Shown here in pieces: positions 9,406-20,417 of a stretch of DNA of 45,219 bases. Made by a program: the position numbers and the translations under genes. The stretch comes from Porticoccaceae bacterium (lineage in GTDB: Bacteria; Pseudomonadota; Gammaproteobacteria; Pseudomonadales; Porticoccaceae), in the NCBI GenBank assembly GCA_017858135.1, contig JAFMBY010000009.1, positions 1 through 45,219 of the forward strand, given 5' to 3'. How positions within the stretch are numbered: position 1 is the stretch's first letter; each line of letters begins with the position of its first letter. Below the pieces are notes generated by a model. It saw only the letters and a list, made by a program, of their open reading frames with translations. It was not told the DNA's origin and did no database searches.

Positions 9406-9451
9406 TGGCTAACAAACGTTTATTTATTTTTATCAAGGAAGGAAAAAGGTT

Positions 9452-10666
9452 ATGGCGACGACTGCCGAGCATTACCTGTTTGTTTACCGCGGTAAAAACC
9501 GCAAGGGCGAAAAAGTTCAGGGGGAGATAAAAGCCGACAACTTAATGACCGTAAAGGGGCAGTTGCGCAAACAGGGCATTATTTCCACGTCAATCAAAAA
9601 GAAAGCCAAGCCGCTGTTCAGTCGCGCCAAGAAAATTGTTCCAGCCGATATTGCACTGTTTACCCGCCAGTTAGCCACCATGATGAAGGCCGGCGTGCCG
9701 CTGGTGCAGGCATTTGATATTGTCGCCGATGGCTTTGATAAACCCGCGATGCGGGAATTGATTATGCAGATTCGCGATGACGTGGCGGCCGGTGGCAGCT
9801 TTGCCAATGCACTGCGCAAAAGCCCGCGCTATTTTGACGATCTGTTTTGCAGCCTAGTGGACTCCGGTGAAACTGCCGGTGCCCTCGAGACGATGCTCGA
9901 TCGCGTCGCCACTTACAAAGAAAAGACTGAGCAGTTAAAAGCCAAGATCAAAAAAGCGTTGACCTACCCGATTGCGGTGCTGGTGGTTGCACTGGTGGTG
10001 ACGGCGATTTTGCTGATTAAGGTGGTGCCGGTGTTTGCTGAAACCTTCAGCAGCTTTGGTGCCGACCTGCCGGCCTTTACGCTGTTTGTACTCGGCCTGT
10101 CGGAAATGATGCAGGAATACTGGCTACTCGTATTGATTGTCACTGGCGTAGCGCTTTACGCTTTTAAAGAGGCGCGTTTTCGCTCGGCAAAGTTTGCCTA
10201 TGCCGTCGATCGCTATGCCCTGAAGTTGCCAATTATCGGCAGCATTATTTATCACGCTGTGGTGGCGCGCTTCGCGCGTACTCTGGCAACCACCTTTGCT
10301 GCCGGTGTGCCGATTGTCGATGCGCTTGAGTCGGTGGCCGGCGCAGCGGGCAATGCTCTCTATCGAGATGCCATTTTACAGGTGCGCGACGATGTCACTA
10401 CCGGCATTCAGCTGCAGGTGGCGATTAAGGCGCGAAAAATGTTTCCGATTCTGTTGCAACAGATGACCGCCATTGGTGAAGAGTCTGGGGCACTGGATGA
10501 AATGCTGGAAAAAGCGGCGCTGCACTATGAGGAGCTGGTAGACAACTCCGTCGACAATCTGACCAGCCTGCTGGAACCGTTGATTATGTCAGTACTGGGT
10601 GTTTTGGTTGGCGGCCTGATGATCGCTATGTACCTGCCAATATTCCAGTTGGGTAATGTGGTTTAA
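9452..10666 (+). CDS. pilC: Type IV pilus inner-membrane platform protein PilC
   Basis: 404 aa; GspF/PilC repeats (LFTRQLATMMKAGVPLVQAFDI; FARTLATTFAAGVPIVDALESV). Confidence 0.95.
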   Translation: MATTAEHYLFVYRGKNRKGEKVQGEIKADNLMTVKGQLRKQGIISTSIKKKAKPLFSRAKKIVPADIALFTRQLATMMKAGVPLVQAFDIVADGFDKPAMRELIMQIRDDVAAGGSFANALRKSPRYFDDLFCSLVDSGETAGALETMLDRVATYKEKTEQLKAKIKKALTYPIAVLVVALVVTAILLIKVVPVFAETFSSFGADLPAFTLFVLGLSEMMQEYWLLVLIVTGVALYAFKEARFRSAKFAYAVDRYALKLPIIGSIIYHAVVARFARTLATTFAAGVPIVDALESVAGAAGNALYRDAILQVRDDVTTGIQLQVAIKARKMFPILLQQMTAIGEESGALDEMLEKAALHYEELVDNSVDNLTSLLEPLIMSVLGVLVGGLMIAMYLPIFQLGNVV

Positions 10667-10790
10667 TAGATTATCTGTCGAGCGGGGCTATTGTGGTCTA
10701 GATTTGACTCTATAAGTTGCGCTGGCTATAAGCCTTGTTAACGCTTTTTAACTGAGCAGCACTACTCTGCGCTCCAACGTTGAATTATCT

Positions 10791-11660
10791 ATGCTACCGA
10801 CATTATTAGAAACTGGCCTATCACCCGCAGCCCTTGCCATGGCAGCTTTCCCCCTTGGTTTAATTATCGGCAGCTTTCTCAATGTGGTGATTCTGCGGTT
10901 TCCCGAACAACTCAAAAATAGCTGGCGCCGCGAGTCACAGGATTTTCTCGGCCTGCCCGAAGAGGCCGCGGAGCCATTGTCACTGGCAATGCCAGCGTCG
11001 CGCTGCCCCTCTTGCGGCGTACCGATTAAACCCTGGCACAATATTCCAGTGATCAGCTATGTCTTCCTGCGCGGCAAGTGCACAGCCTGCTCGACGCCGA
11101 TTTCTATTCAATACCCACTGGTTGAACTGCTTAGCGGACTGGCCACCGCGTTTATTGTTTACCAGTTTGGGCTGTCGCTAATGGCTGCCTATTGCCTGCT
11201 GTTTACCTGGATATTAATTGCTCTGACCGGGATTGATTACATCGATCAGTTGCTACCCGATCAAATGACATTGCCACTGCTGTGGCTGGGACTTTTCGCC
11301 AATCTAAACGGGACTTTTGTGCCGCTCAATGAGGCGGTGATTGGGGCGCTGGCCGGGTATCTGTCGCTGTGGTCAGTGTTCTGGATGTTTAGGCTGGTCA
11401 CCGGCAAAGAGGGCATGGGTTACGGTGACTTTAAGTTGCTCGCCGCGCTGGGCGCGTGGATGGGTTGGCAGATGTTACCGCTGATCATTATTTTGTCGAC
11501 CTTTGTCGGTGCTCTGGTCGGTGTTGTCGGCCTGTTGATGAAAACGCGAGAAAAACAGATGCCGATGGCTTTTGGGCCCTTTCTGGCCATGGCAGGTTGG
11601 CTTGCTTTAATCTGGGGTGATAAAATTATCGGCTCTTATTTAAGTGTATTTGGCCTTTAG
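10791..11660 (+). CDS. pilD: Prepilin peptidase / N-methyltransferase PilD
   Basis: 289 aa; GLIIGSFLNVVILR, CPSCG...CTAC zinc motif, GIDYIDQLLPD and GMGYGDFKLLAALGAW aspartyl protease motifs. Confidence 0.96.
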   Translation: MLPTLLETGLSPAALAMAAFPLGLIIGSFLNVVILRFPEQLKNSWRRESQDFLGLPEEAAEPLSLAMPASRCPSCGVPIKPWHNIPVISYVFLRGKCTACSTPISIQYPLVELLSGLATAFIVYQFGLSLMAAYCLLFTWILIALTGIDYIDQLLPDQMTLPLLWLGLFANLNGTFVPLNEAVIGALAGYLSLWSVFWMFRLVTGKEGMGYGDFKLLAALGAWMGWQMLPLIIILSTFVGALVGVVGLLMKTREKQMPMAFGPFLAMAGWLALIWGDKIIGSYLSVFGL

Positions 11661-11704
11661 CGCTGTCACTTATTTTTAGCAATCGACAGGCGCGGCATTC
11701 TATA

Positions 11705-12343
11705 GTGACATTTAATCGACTCAGTTCAGGTTCCCTGATCGTTGGCTTGACCGGCGGCATTGGCAGTGGCAAAAGCACCGTTGCCGAGGCCTTTCGTCAG
11801 CTCGGCATTGATACGGTTGATGCCGATCAGGCGTCGCGCAAAGTGGTTGAGCCGGGCATGCCGGCGCTGGCGGCGATCGCCGAGCACTTTGGTGGTGAGA
11901 TTATTCAATCTGATGGCAACTTGGATCGCGCCGCTCTGCGCCAAATTATCTTTACTGACCCCGTTCAGAAGCAGTGGCTCGAGTCTCTGTTGCACCCTTT
12001 AATCCGCGACTGGATTGTGCAGCAGTTACAGGCATCGACCAGTCCCTATGTGATTCTTGAATCACCGCTGCTGTTCGAAACCGATCAATATCAACTAGTG
12101 GATAAGACCGTACTGGTCGATGTGCCAGTTGAGCTGCAAATAGAGCGTGCCTGTGCCAGAGATGACAATCAGGCTGATCAGATTCAACGCATTATCGATG
12201 CTCAACTGCCACGTCAGGAAAAGCTTTCGCGCGCCGATCTGGTATTAGATAATTCGCCGCCGCTGGACAGTCTGGCGCAACGTGTTGCAGCGCTTCACGA
12301 GACGCTTTTAAGCTTGGCCAACAACAAGGAAAAATCCCAATGA
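11705..12343 (+). CDS. coaE: Dephospho-CoA kinase
   Basis: GLTGGIGSGKSTVAEAFRQLGIDTVDADQASRKVVEPG; follows pilD. Confidence 0.96.
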   Translation: MTFNRLSSGSLIVGLTGGIGSGKSTVAEAFRQLGIDTVDADQASRKVVEPGMPALAAIAEHFGGEIIQSDGNLDRAALRQIIFTDPVQKQWLESLLHPLIRDWIVQQLQASTSPYVILESPLLFETDQYQLVDKTVLVDVPVELQIERACARDDNQADQIQRIIDAQLPRQEKLSRADLVLDNSPPLDSLAQRVAALHETLLSLANNKEKSQ

Positions 12344-12582
12344 GCTCCGTCACAACCTTAAACTGTCCCACCTGCAAAAACACCGTGGAGTGGAGTGATA
12401 AATTCCCGTTCCGTCCGTTTTGCAGTCAACGCTGTCAGCAGATCGATTTTGGTGGCTGGGCTCAGGAGAGTTTTGCCATTAGCGGCGCGGCGTTGGTTGA
12501 TCCCGAGGTGATGGATTCGGAACAGTTATCCAAAGAGCTACTTGAGGCGGGATTGATCGACCCAAAGTTGCTCGATTCCTGA
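12340..12582 (+). CDS. yacG: DNA gyrase inhibitor YacG (zinc-binding)
   Basis: 80 aa; NCPTCKNTVEWSDKFPFRPFCSQRCQQIDFGGWA; ATGA overlap with coaE. Confidence 0.93.
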   Translation: MSSVTTLNCPTCKNTVEWSDKFPFRPFCSQRCQQIDFGGWAQESFAISGAALVDPEVMDSEQLSKELLEAGLIDPKLLDS

Positions 12583-12601
12583 AAATTGCTAGTGTTAAGC
12601 G

Positions 12602-13030
12602 TTAGGCCTTGAGACCGTCTGCGCGAAGACGTTGCAAAATGGGCTGATTGCCCGCTGGGAATAACAAGCTTCCCGCTGCTGCCGAGGAGAGTAAATCCGC
12701 CAAACTGATCCAGCGACACTGCTGCCCTTCTTTGCCCTGAGCAATCCCTGAAAAGCTATCGACCTGCCAAATATCCAATAGGACTTTTTTATCGACGTAG
12801 TCGTGCTGCACCTGCATATAGGGTTGCGACTGGGTGACATAAATATCAATTTCTTCGAACAGTTCACGAGCGAGCGCTGCGTCGGCCTCTTCGCCGGCTT
12901 CGACTTTACCACCGGGAAATTCCCACAGTCCGCCCTGGTGAAGATGATCGGCGCGGCGTGAAATAAAGATGCGCTGATCTGCGCCAAGGACGATGCCGGC
13001 AACCACATGAATACGGTTCACCGCCAACAC
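12602..13030 (-). CDS. mutT: 8-oxo-dGTP diphosphatase MutT (Nudix)
   Basis: 142 aa; Nudix box-like GGKVEAGEEADAALARELFEEI; follows argJ directly. Confidence 0.9.
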   Translation of the reverse strand: MLAVNRIHVVAGIVLGADQRIFISRRADHLHQGGLWEFPGGKVEAGEEADAALARELFEEIDIYVTQSQPYMQVQHDYVDKKVLLDIWQVDSFSGIAQGKEGQQCRWISLADLLSSAAAGSLLFPAGNQPILQRLRADGLKA

Positions 13031-14248
13031 CTAGGTGCGGTATTCGGCATTGATGCGCACATACTCATAGGTCAGGTCGGTGGTCCAGACGGTTTCTTCG
13101 ACAGTGCCGCGATTGAGTGAGATGTGGATGCTAATATCTTCCGCCGCCATGGCCTGCTCGCCGGCGGCTTCGGTGTAACTGGCTGCGCGACCGCCAGCCT
13201 CAACAATTAATACCTGATTGAGGCTCACCGAAACGCGGCTGACATCGAGATTTTCGACACCGGCTCGCCCGACGGCAGCGAGAATACGCCCCCAGTTAGC
13301 ATCGGACGCGGCCAGCGCTGTTTTCACCAGCGGTGACTCGGCAACGGTATAAGCTACTTTTAAGGCTTCAGCAGAATCCAGCGCACCGTCGACTTCTACC
13401 GCGACAAATTTAGTCGCGCCTTCACCGTCGCGAATAATCGCCTGCGCCAGTTCGATAAAAACCTGCTCAAGCTGAGTGACAAACTGCTCAAAATTGCATT
13501 CATCGATGGTTATGCCACTGGCTCCGGTGGCCACTAGCACCAATGAGTCATTGGTTGAGGTGTCACTGTCGACGGTGATGCGGTTAAACGATTTGTTCAC
13601 CACGCGCTGGAGGGCATGGTGCAATAGTTCAGCGTCGATCTCTGCATCGGTGGCTACAAATCCGAGCATGGTAGCCATATTAGGCTTAATCATGCCCGAG
13701 CCTTTGCTAATGCCGGTAATGGTGATCAACTCTGCGGAGGCCGCATTGGGCCGGTACTGAAGGCTGGCTCCTTTGGCGCGGGTGTCAGTGGTCAAAATAC
13801 CTTCGGCGGCATCGACCCAAGCGTTTTCATCCAGTGCCTCAACGGCCGCGGGCAGCGCCGTGAGTAGCGTTTGCATCGGCATTGGCTCACCAATCACGCC
13901 GGTGGAAAACGGCAGCACCTGCTGTGCAGAAACACCCTGTAATTCAGCGAGACTGTCACAACTGCGCTGGGCATCGAGTAGCCCCTGCTCGCCGGTTCCG
14001 GCATTGGCATTGCCGGTATTGATCAGCAGGTAACGCGGGGTGTGCGTGCTGAGATGCTGGCGCGACACCAGTACAGGGGCGGCGCAAAAGGCATTTTGGG
14101 TAAACACTGCGGCCACCGTTGAGTCTGGCGCTAGTGCCATCACCACCAGGTCTTTGCGACCGACGGTTTTGATACCGGCGCTGGTGGTACCCAGTTTGAA
14201 CCCGGCGACTGGGTGCATGGTTGGGAAGGGTTTAGTGCCTGTGGCCAT
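13031..14248 (-). CDS. argJ: Bifunctional glutamate N-acetyltransferase / amino-acid acetyltransferase ArgJ
   Basis: 405 aa; ATMLGFVATDAEI cleavage-type motif, DSDTSTNDSLVLVATG, SPLVKTALAASDANWGRILAAVGRAG. Confidence 0.97.
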   Translation of the reverse strand: MATGTKPFPTMHPVAGFKLGTTSAGIKTVGRKDLVVMALAPDSTVAAVFTQNAFCAAPVLVSRQHLSTHTPRYLLINTGNANAGTGEQGLLDAQRSCDSLAELQGVSAQQVLPFSTGVIGEPMPMQTLLTALPAAVEALDENAWVDAAEGILTTDTRAKGASLQYRPNAASAELITITGISKGSGMIKPNMATMLGFVATDAEIDAELLHHALQRVVNKSFNRITVDSDTSTNDSLVLVATGASGITIDECNFEQFVTQLEQVFIELAQAIIRDGEGATKFVAVEVDGALDSAEALKVAYTVAESPLVKTALAASDANWGRILAAVGRAGVENLDVSRVSVSLNQVLIVEAGGRAASYTEAAGEQAMAAEDISIHISLNRGTVEETVWTTDLTYEYVRINAEYRT

Positions 14249-14284
14249 CTCAATTCCTGTCTAAATATCCGCTCTGTGGGTTGG

Positions 14285-17038
14285 CTAAATTTTGCCGTGA
14301 CACTGTTTGTATTTTTTACCTGAACCGCATGGGCAGGGATCATTGCGCCCCACCTTGGGCCCGACGCGCTGTATAGGTTGCACTGCCTGAGCGCCATCGT
14401 CGCTGCTCTGATTGTCTTGCTGGGCGAGACTGGCGCTCTGAGCATGCTGGTACTCGCGACCCTCTTGCTCTTTGCGGCGCTGTTCTTCGAGCTTGCGCAT
14501 GTCGTCGTCACTGGCGATCTGAATATGACTGAGGAAACGAATGGTTTCATATTTTATGTTGGCCAATAGCTCTTCAAACATAGCGAAGGATTCACGCTTG
14601 TATTCCTGCTTGGGATTTTTCTGCGCGTAGGCGCGCAGTCCAATGCCCTGACGCAGCTGGTCCATGTTGGCGAGGTGGTCTTTCCACTGGGTGTCGAGCA
14701 CCTGAAGCATGATTTGGCGTTCGACTTCGCGCATTTGCGCGCCAACGTCGGCGTAGCGAGTCTGGTAGTCGAGCTGGATCAGCTCAATAGCGCGATTGCG
14801 CACGCCCTCTTCATCGAGACGACTATCCTCTTCGAGCCATGTGCTGATCGGCAACTGAACGCCAAAATCAGTGGCCAAGGCTTTTTCAAGGCCATCGATA
14901 TCCCACTGCTCTTCAAGACTCTGTGGCGGGATAAAATTATCGATCACCTGTGTGACAACATCTTCACGAACATTGCTGATCACGTCAGAAATATCGCCGT
15001 CTTCAAGTAGATCATTGCGTTGCTGGTAGATCACCTGACGTTGATCATTGGCGACATCGTCGTACTCGAGCAAGTGTTTGCGGATATCAAAGTTGCGCCC
15101 TTCGACTTTGCGCTGGGCTTTGACAATGGCGTTGGTGACCATACTGTGTTCAATCGACTCGCCATGCTCCATGCCCATCGAACGCATCATATTTTTCATC
15201 CGATCGGAGGCAAATAAACGCATCAATGGATCTTCGAGGGAGAGATAAAAGCGCGAAACACCGGGGTCACCCTGACGACCGGAACGGCCGCGCAACTGGT
15301 TGTCGATGCGCCGTGATTCATGGCGCTCGGTCGCGACGATATGCAGGCCACCGGCCTCGATAACGGTTTTGTGGCGCTCTTCCCACTCGGCCCTGAGGGC
15401 GGCAATCTCGCTGTCGCTGGCATTGTCGAGCTCTTTGATTTCCGCTTCGACGTTGCCGCCAAGCACGATATCAGTGCCGCGACCGGCCATATTAGTGGCG
15501 ATGGTGACCGCCCCTGGACGCCCGGCTTCGACAATAATATTCGCTTCGCGCTCGTGCTGTTTGGCATTTAATACGTTGTGCTTAATGCCCGCTTTGGTGA
15601 GCATCTTCGACAGTAGCTCGGAGGTCTCAACCGATGCCGTACCGACTAATACCGGCGCGCCTTTCTCAATAATCTCGGCGATATCCTCAATCACCGCTTC
15701 AAACTTTTCTTCCTGGGTTAAAAACACCAGGTCATTGAGGTCTTGGCGTTTCACCTCGACATTGGTCGGGATCACCATCACCTGGAGGCCATAGATTTGC
15801 TGGAATTCGTAGGCTTCGGTGTCGGCGGTGCCGGTCATACCGGCGAGCTTGTTGTAGAGGCGGAAATAATTCTGGAATGTGGTCGAGGCGAGGGTCTGAC
15901 TCTCCTGCTGAATCGGCAGCCCTTCTTTTGCTTCAATAGCCTGGTGTAGGCCCTCAGAGAGACGACGACCGGGCATGGTGCGGCCGGTGTGCTCGTCGAT
16001 CAGCACGGCTTGATTGTCTTCAATAATGTATTCAACATCGCGCTGAAAGAGATTTTGTGCACGCAGCGCCGAGTGTACGTGGTGCAGCAAGCCTAAATTT
16101 GATGCCTGATAGAGACTGTCATCTGGCCCCAGTAACTCCTCACCAATCAGTATCTCTTCAACTTTTTGAAAGCCCTCTTCGGTCAGCTCAACCGCGCGGG
16201 TTTTTTCATCGACGACAAAATCACCCGGCTGCTCTTCGCTGCCAGCCTCAAGTTTCAGGGTCAGAGCATTGACGCTGCGATAGAGCGAGGAACTGTCCTG
16301 AGCGGCGCCAGAAATAACCAGCGGTGTTCTCGCTTCATCGATCAAGATCGAATCGACTTCATCGACAATAGCAAAGTTGAGACCGCGCTGAGACTTGTCC
16401 TCGAGGCGCAGCGCCATGTTGTCGCGCAGATAGTCGAAGCCAAATTCATTGTTGGTGCCGTAGGTAATATCGGCCGCATAGGCTTCACGTCGAGTGCACG
16501 GACGCAGCGTCTCGTCGCCCTCTGCCATAACGAATGAGTTGGCGCTGTCGGGTCCCTGATAGGACTGGATCACGCCAACGGAAAGTCCTAGGCCCTGATA
16601 CAGCGGTGCCATCCACTGTGCATCGCGACGCGCCAGGTAGTCATTCACGGTAATCACATGCACGCCCTCTGCCGGCAGCGCATTGAGGTAGGCTGCCAGC
16701 GTCGCGACCAGTGTCTTGCCTTCACCGGTACGCATTTCGGCAATACGGCCCTGATGCAGGGTCAGGCCACCAATCATCTGCACATCAAAATGGCGCATAC
16801 CCATGACGCGGCTGGCGGTTTCGCGAACCACGGCAAAGGCTTCGGGTAATAACTGGTCCAAGCTTTTGCCTGCCTCAAGCTGCTGGCGTAAGCGCAGGGT
16901 TTCCGCTTTCAAATCAGCGTCGCTGAGCTCGCTTAAACCCGCTTCCAGCTCATTGATTTGGCTGACAGTTTTACGCATTTTGCGTATTTCTCGGTCATTT
17001 TTGCTACCGAAAACTTTCTTAAAAATATTCGCGAACAT
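14285..17038 (-). CDS. secA: Preprotein translocase ATPase SecA
   Basis: 917 aa; [52 protein letters not shown]-terminal zinc motif [17 protein letters not shown]. Confidence 0.98.
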   Translation of the reverse strand: MFANIFKKVFGSKNDREIRKMRKTVSQINELEAGLSELSDADLKAETLRLRQQLEAGKSLDQLLPEAFAVVRETASRVMGMRHFDVQMIGGLTLHQGRIAEMRTGEGKTLVATLAAYLNALPAEGVHVITVNDYLARRDAQWMAPLYQGLGLSVGVIQSYQGPDSANSFVMAEGDETLRPCTRREAYAADITYGTNNEFGFDYLRDNMALRLEDKSQRGLNFAIVDEVDSILIDEARTPLVISGAAQDSSSLYRSVNALTLKLEAGSEEQPGDFVVDEKTRAVELTEEGFQKVEEILIGEELLGPDDSLYQASNLGLLHHVHSALRAQNLFQRDVEYIIEDNQAVLIDEHTGRTMPGRRLSEGLHQAIEAKEGLPIQQESQTLASTTFQNYFRLYNKLAGMTGTADTEAYEFQQIYGLQVMVIPTNVEVKRQDLNDLVFLTQEEKFEAVIEDIAEIIEKGAPVLVGTASVETSELLSKMLTKAGIKHNVLNAKQHEREANIIVEAGRPGAVTIATNMAGRGTDIVLGGNVEAEIKELDNASDSEIAALRAEWEERHKTVIEAGGLHIVATERHESRRIDNQLRGRSGRQGDPGVSRFYLSLEDPLMRLFASDRMKNMMRSMGMEHGESIEHSMVTNAIVKAQRKVEGRNFDIRKHLLEYDDVANDQRQVIYQQRNDLLEDGDISDVISNVREDVVTQVIDNFIPPQSLEEQWDIDGLEKALATDFGVQLPISTWLEEDSRLDEEGVRNRAIELIQLDYQTRYADVGAQMREVERQIMLQVLDTQWKDHLANMDQLRQGIGLRAYAQKNPKQEYKRESFAMFEELLANIKYETIRFLSHIQIASDDDMRKLEEQRRKEQEGREYQHAQSASLAQQDNQSSDDGAQAVQPIQRVGPKVGRNDPCPCGSGKKYKQCHGKI

Positions 17039-17169
17039 ACTATTTTTCCATCAATAAATAACAAGACACTCAGGGGCACGCCAGCGCAGATAAAAACTCT
17101 GTAGACCGATTTATAAGCAGGTTTATCAGCTGCTCAGGCCTAGCATAGTCTCTATCGGAGAGGGTATTT

Positions 17170-18108
17170 TTAGCGGTGGGTTTTATGGATATAGCTGGCG
17201 GGATCGACTGTGCGACCATTTTTATACACTTCGAAGTGAACATGGGGGCCGGTGGAACGGCCCGAACTGCCCATGCGGGCAATCTGCTGGCCTTTTTTGA
17301 CGGTGCTGCCAAGCCTGACGAGATTTTCATCGTTGTGTGCATAGCGGGTGACATAGCCATCACTGTGGTTGATTTCAACCATTTTGCCATAACCGCTGCG
17401 ATTACCAGACCAGGTAACGACGCCCGAGGCGACAGCAATCACTTCTGAACCTTTTTTGCCGGCGAAATCAACGCCGCCGTGCCAGCGCTTGTCGCCGAGG
17501 AACGGATCGGTACGCATGCCGTAGGCCGATGACATCCAGCCTTTGGTAATCGGTGTGCCGGCAACCGTCTGCTCTTTCTTGAGCTTGTTGTCAGACATCA
17601 TTGAGGTGAGTATTTGCAGTTGCGATTCGCGATTATCCAGCTTGCGATCGAGTTGCTCGAACATGGTCGCCAACTCGCGCTGCATGGTCAATGGGTCGAT
17701 ATCACTCTGCAGCGGCGACTCTGGCCCACCAACACCGGGCGCATCGGAGAAATCAAATTCCCCCTCTTCTAAACTGGCGATCTGAGTCAGTCGCTCACCC
17801 AAGGCGTCGAGGCGAATCAGACGGGCACGCATTTCGGCGAGTTTGACGGTCATTGCCGACAGCGTGTCACTGGCTTCAGCCCGCCCGCTATCCACTTCTT
17901 GCTGCTGCAGAACGATCTCATGCTGCATGTCATTAATGCTATTTTCGAAGAGCAATTCCCAGCGACCATCGGCGATCTTGACGCCCATCATGGTGCCGGC
18001 GGCGACGGGTAGACCGAGCAACAACACAGACAGCAGTCCCTTGGCCCAACTATTGAGGCTCAGGGTGCGGACTTTTTCGGCCCGATTGCTGATAAGAATT
18101 ATTTTCAC
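17170..18108 (-). CDS. M23-family (LytM) peptidase with N-terminal TM segment and coiled coil
   Basis: 312 aa; SSAYGMRTDPFLGDKRWHGGVDFAGKKGSEVIAVASGVV...GPHVHFEVYKNGRTVDPASYI. Confidence 0.93.
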   Translation of the reverse strand: MKIILISNRAEKVRTLSLNSWAKGLLSVLLLGLPVAAGTMMGVKIADGRWELLFENSINDMQHEIVLQQQEVDSGRAEASDTLSAMTVKLAEMRARLIRLDALGERLTQIASLEEGEFDFSDAPGVGGPESPLQSDIDPLTMQRELATMFEQLDRKLDNRESQLQILTSMMSDNKLKKEQTVAGTPITKGWMSSAYGMRTDPFLGDKRWHGGVDFAGKKGSEVIAVASGVVTWSGNRSGYGKMVEINHSDGYVTRYAHNDENLVRLGSTVKKGQQIARMGSSGRSTGPHVHFEVYKNGRTVDPASYIHKTHR

Positions 18109-18179
18109 TGTTTGTCGCTGTCCGTCTTTTAATTCTAACTAGCCATACGCATTGGTTATGGCGCTGCTATTTTATCTGG

Positions 18180-19085
18180 CTAGCTCGCTTTCATATAGTT
18201 TATCGGTACATCTTGCGGGTTGTCTATAAAAGTGACGACTTCCCAAGCATCAGTGTCGGCAATCAGCGCACGCAGCGAGGCATTATTGAGTGCGTGACCG
18301 GATTTGTGCGCGTCAAATTCGCCAATCAAGCTGTTGCCAAGCAGATAGAGGTCGCCAATCGCATCGAGAATTTTGTGTTTTACAAATTCATCTTCATAGC
18401 GCAGGCCGTCTTCATTCAAGATCTGAAATTCATCGACCACGATGGCATTTTCAAAACTGCCGCCACGCGCCAAGCCCACTGAGCGCAAATATTCAAATTC
18501 GTGCATAAATCCGAAGGTTCTGGCGCGGCTGACTTCTTTGACGAAAGAGGTAGTGGAAAAATCAAAGCTGGCTTTCAATGTCTGACTTTTAAATACTGGG
18601 TGGTCAAACTCAATGGCAAAGTTAACTTTGAAGCCATCGAAGGGCTTAAAGGTAGTCACTTTGTCATCTATGCGGGTCGTGACGTTGCGCTTGACGCGAA
18701 TAAATTTCTTCGGCGCATCCTGCTCGCAGATGCCCGCGGATTGCAATAAGAATACGAAGGGTCCGGCGCTGCCATCCATAATCGGCACTTCGGGGGCGGA
18801 GACGTCAACAATCACGTTGTCGATGCCAAGGCCGGCAAATGCTGACAGCAGGTGCTCGACGGTAGAGACGCGAACATCACCGTTCATCAATGTGGTGGAG
18901 AGTTTGGTGTCGCCAACGTTTTCAGCTTTGGCCTGAATCTCAACAACGGGGTCGAGGTCGGTGCGACGGAAGACAATACCCGTATCCGGTGCAGCGGGAT
19001 GCAGAGTCAAATAGACCTTCTCACCGGTGTGGAGGCCCACGCCGGTTGCACGTATTGCGTTTTTCAACGTGCGCTGCTTGATCAT
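18180..19085 (-). CDS. lpxC: UDP-3-O-acyl-N-acetylglucosamine deacetylase LpxC
   Basis: 301 aa; [64 protein letters not shown]. Confidence 0.98.
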   Translation of the reverse strand: MIKQRTLKNAIRATGVGLHTGEKVYLTLHPAAPDTGIVFRRTDLDPVVEIQAKAENVGDTKLSTTLMNGDVRVSTVEHLLSAFAGLGIDNVIVDVSAPEVPIMDGSAGPFVFLLQSAGICEQDAPKKFIRVKRNVTTRIDDKVTTFKPFDGFKVNFAIEFDHPVFKSQTLKASFDFSTTSFVKEVSRARTFGFMHEFEYLRSVGLARGGSFENAIVVDEFQILNEDGLRYEDEFVKHKILDAIGDLYLLGNSLIGEFDAHKSGHALNNASLRALIADTDAWEVVTFIDNPQDVPINYMKAS

Positions 19086-19193
19086 CGCGAGCTCTCTTGA
19101 GGAAAGCCCAGAATATTACCAGAGATACCCCCCATCACCAAGATTTTAAATCTGAGGCGAAGATGACGGGGGACTCCGTTTAGAGGTCGGTTA

Positions 19194-20360
19194 TCAGTCC
19201 GCTTGCTTGCGCAAGAAGGCTGGAACATCGAGATAATCGAGCTCTGGATCAGCTTGCATATCAATCTTGCGCGCGGTTGATTGTCCGGCACCCTGACCAC
19301 GTCTGGTGACGGTTGGCTTGACTAAACTCCCGTAGTCAACCTCTCCGCGAGCGGTGCGAGGTGGATTATCTACTACCACACTCATCGGACCGCGCTTCTC
19401 GCCAGGCTCTTGCAGACCAGTTGCGACAACGGTGACACGCAGTTGATCGGCCAGCTCTGGATCAAACACGCTTCCGACAATAACGGTGGCGTCTTCGTCA
19501 GAGAAGTCGCGGATAATATTGCCGACATCTTCAAACTCACCCAGTGTGAGGTCATAACCACTGGTAATATTGACCAGAATACCTTTGGCACCCTGCAGAT
19601 TGATGTCTTCCAGCAGCGGGCACTTAATGGCGCTCTCTGCGGCGACAACTGCGCGATCTTCACCACTGGCTTCACCAGTACCCATCATCGCCATGCCCAT
19701 CTCTGACATCACTGTGCGTACGTCGGCAAAGTCGACGTTGATAAGACCTTCGAGAAGGATCAGATCAGCAATACCCTGAACGGCACCGAAGAGCACATTA
19801 TTGGCCTGCTTAAAGGCGTTGAGTACGGTCATGTCTTTGCCGAGAACCTGAAGCAGCTTCTCATTGGGGACAATAATCAGCGAGTCGACGCGCTCTTTTA
19901 GCTGCGCGATACCCTGATTGGCAATATCCATACGCTTGCGACCTTCAAAGGCAAACGGACGCGTCACCACACCAACAGTGAGAATACCCATCTGTTTGGC
20001 GACTTCGGCAATGACTGGCGCCGCACCTGTTCCGGTACCACCACCCATGCCGGCCGTGATAAACACCATATCGGCGCCTTCAATTGCCTGGGCTATGCGC
20101 TCTTTGTCTTCCAGAGCGGCCTGACGACCGACTTCAGGATTAGCACCGGCACCGAGACCTTTGGTCAAGGTTCCACCCAACTGCAATACCGTGGCATTGG
20201 TCAGATCATTGAGTGATTGGGCATCGGTGTTAGCGCAGATAAACTGCACGCCATCGATATTGCCTTCCATCATATGACGGACTGCGTTGCCGCCGCCGCC
20301 GCCAACTCCGATTACTTTAATATCTGCATTCTTTGGAATGCTCTCTACTAGTTCAAACAT
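19194..20360 (-). CDS. ftsZ: Cell division protein FtsZ
   Basis: 388 aa; [32 protein letters not shown]-terminal [15 protein letters not shown]. Confidence 0.99.
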   Translation of the reverse strand: MFELVESIPKNADIKVIGVGGGGGNAVRHMMEGNIDGVQFICANTDAQSLNDLTNATVLQLGGTLTKGLGAGANPEVGRQAALEDKERIAQAIEGADMVFITAGMGGGTGTGAAPVIAEVAKQMGILTVGVVTRPFAFEGRKRMDIANQGIAQLKERVDSLIIVPNEKLLQVLGKDMTVLNAFKQANNVLFGAVQGIADLILLEGLINVDFADVRTVMSEMGMAMMGTGEASGEDRAVVAAESAIKCPLLEDINLQGAKGILVNITSGYDLTLGEFEDVGNIIRDFSDEDATVIVGSVFDPELADQLRVTVVATGLQEPGEKRGPMSVVVDNPPRTARGEVDYGSLVKPTVTRRGQGAGQSTARKIDMQADPELDYLDVPAFLRKQAD

Positions 20361-20417
20361 AGGTTTCCCCTTTTGCGCCTCTCAATTAAAAACAATAGTC
20401 ATCAGTGTTGATGACCT

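Noticed and set aside
12602-13030. MutT Nudix box has D where G is usual after REL..EE (RELFEEIDI)
   Set aside because: All catalytic Glu/Arg positions appear retained; one substitution alone is weak evidence for changed function.
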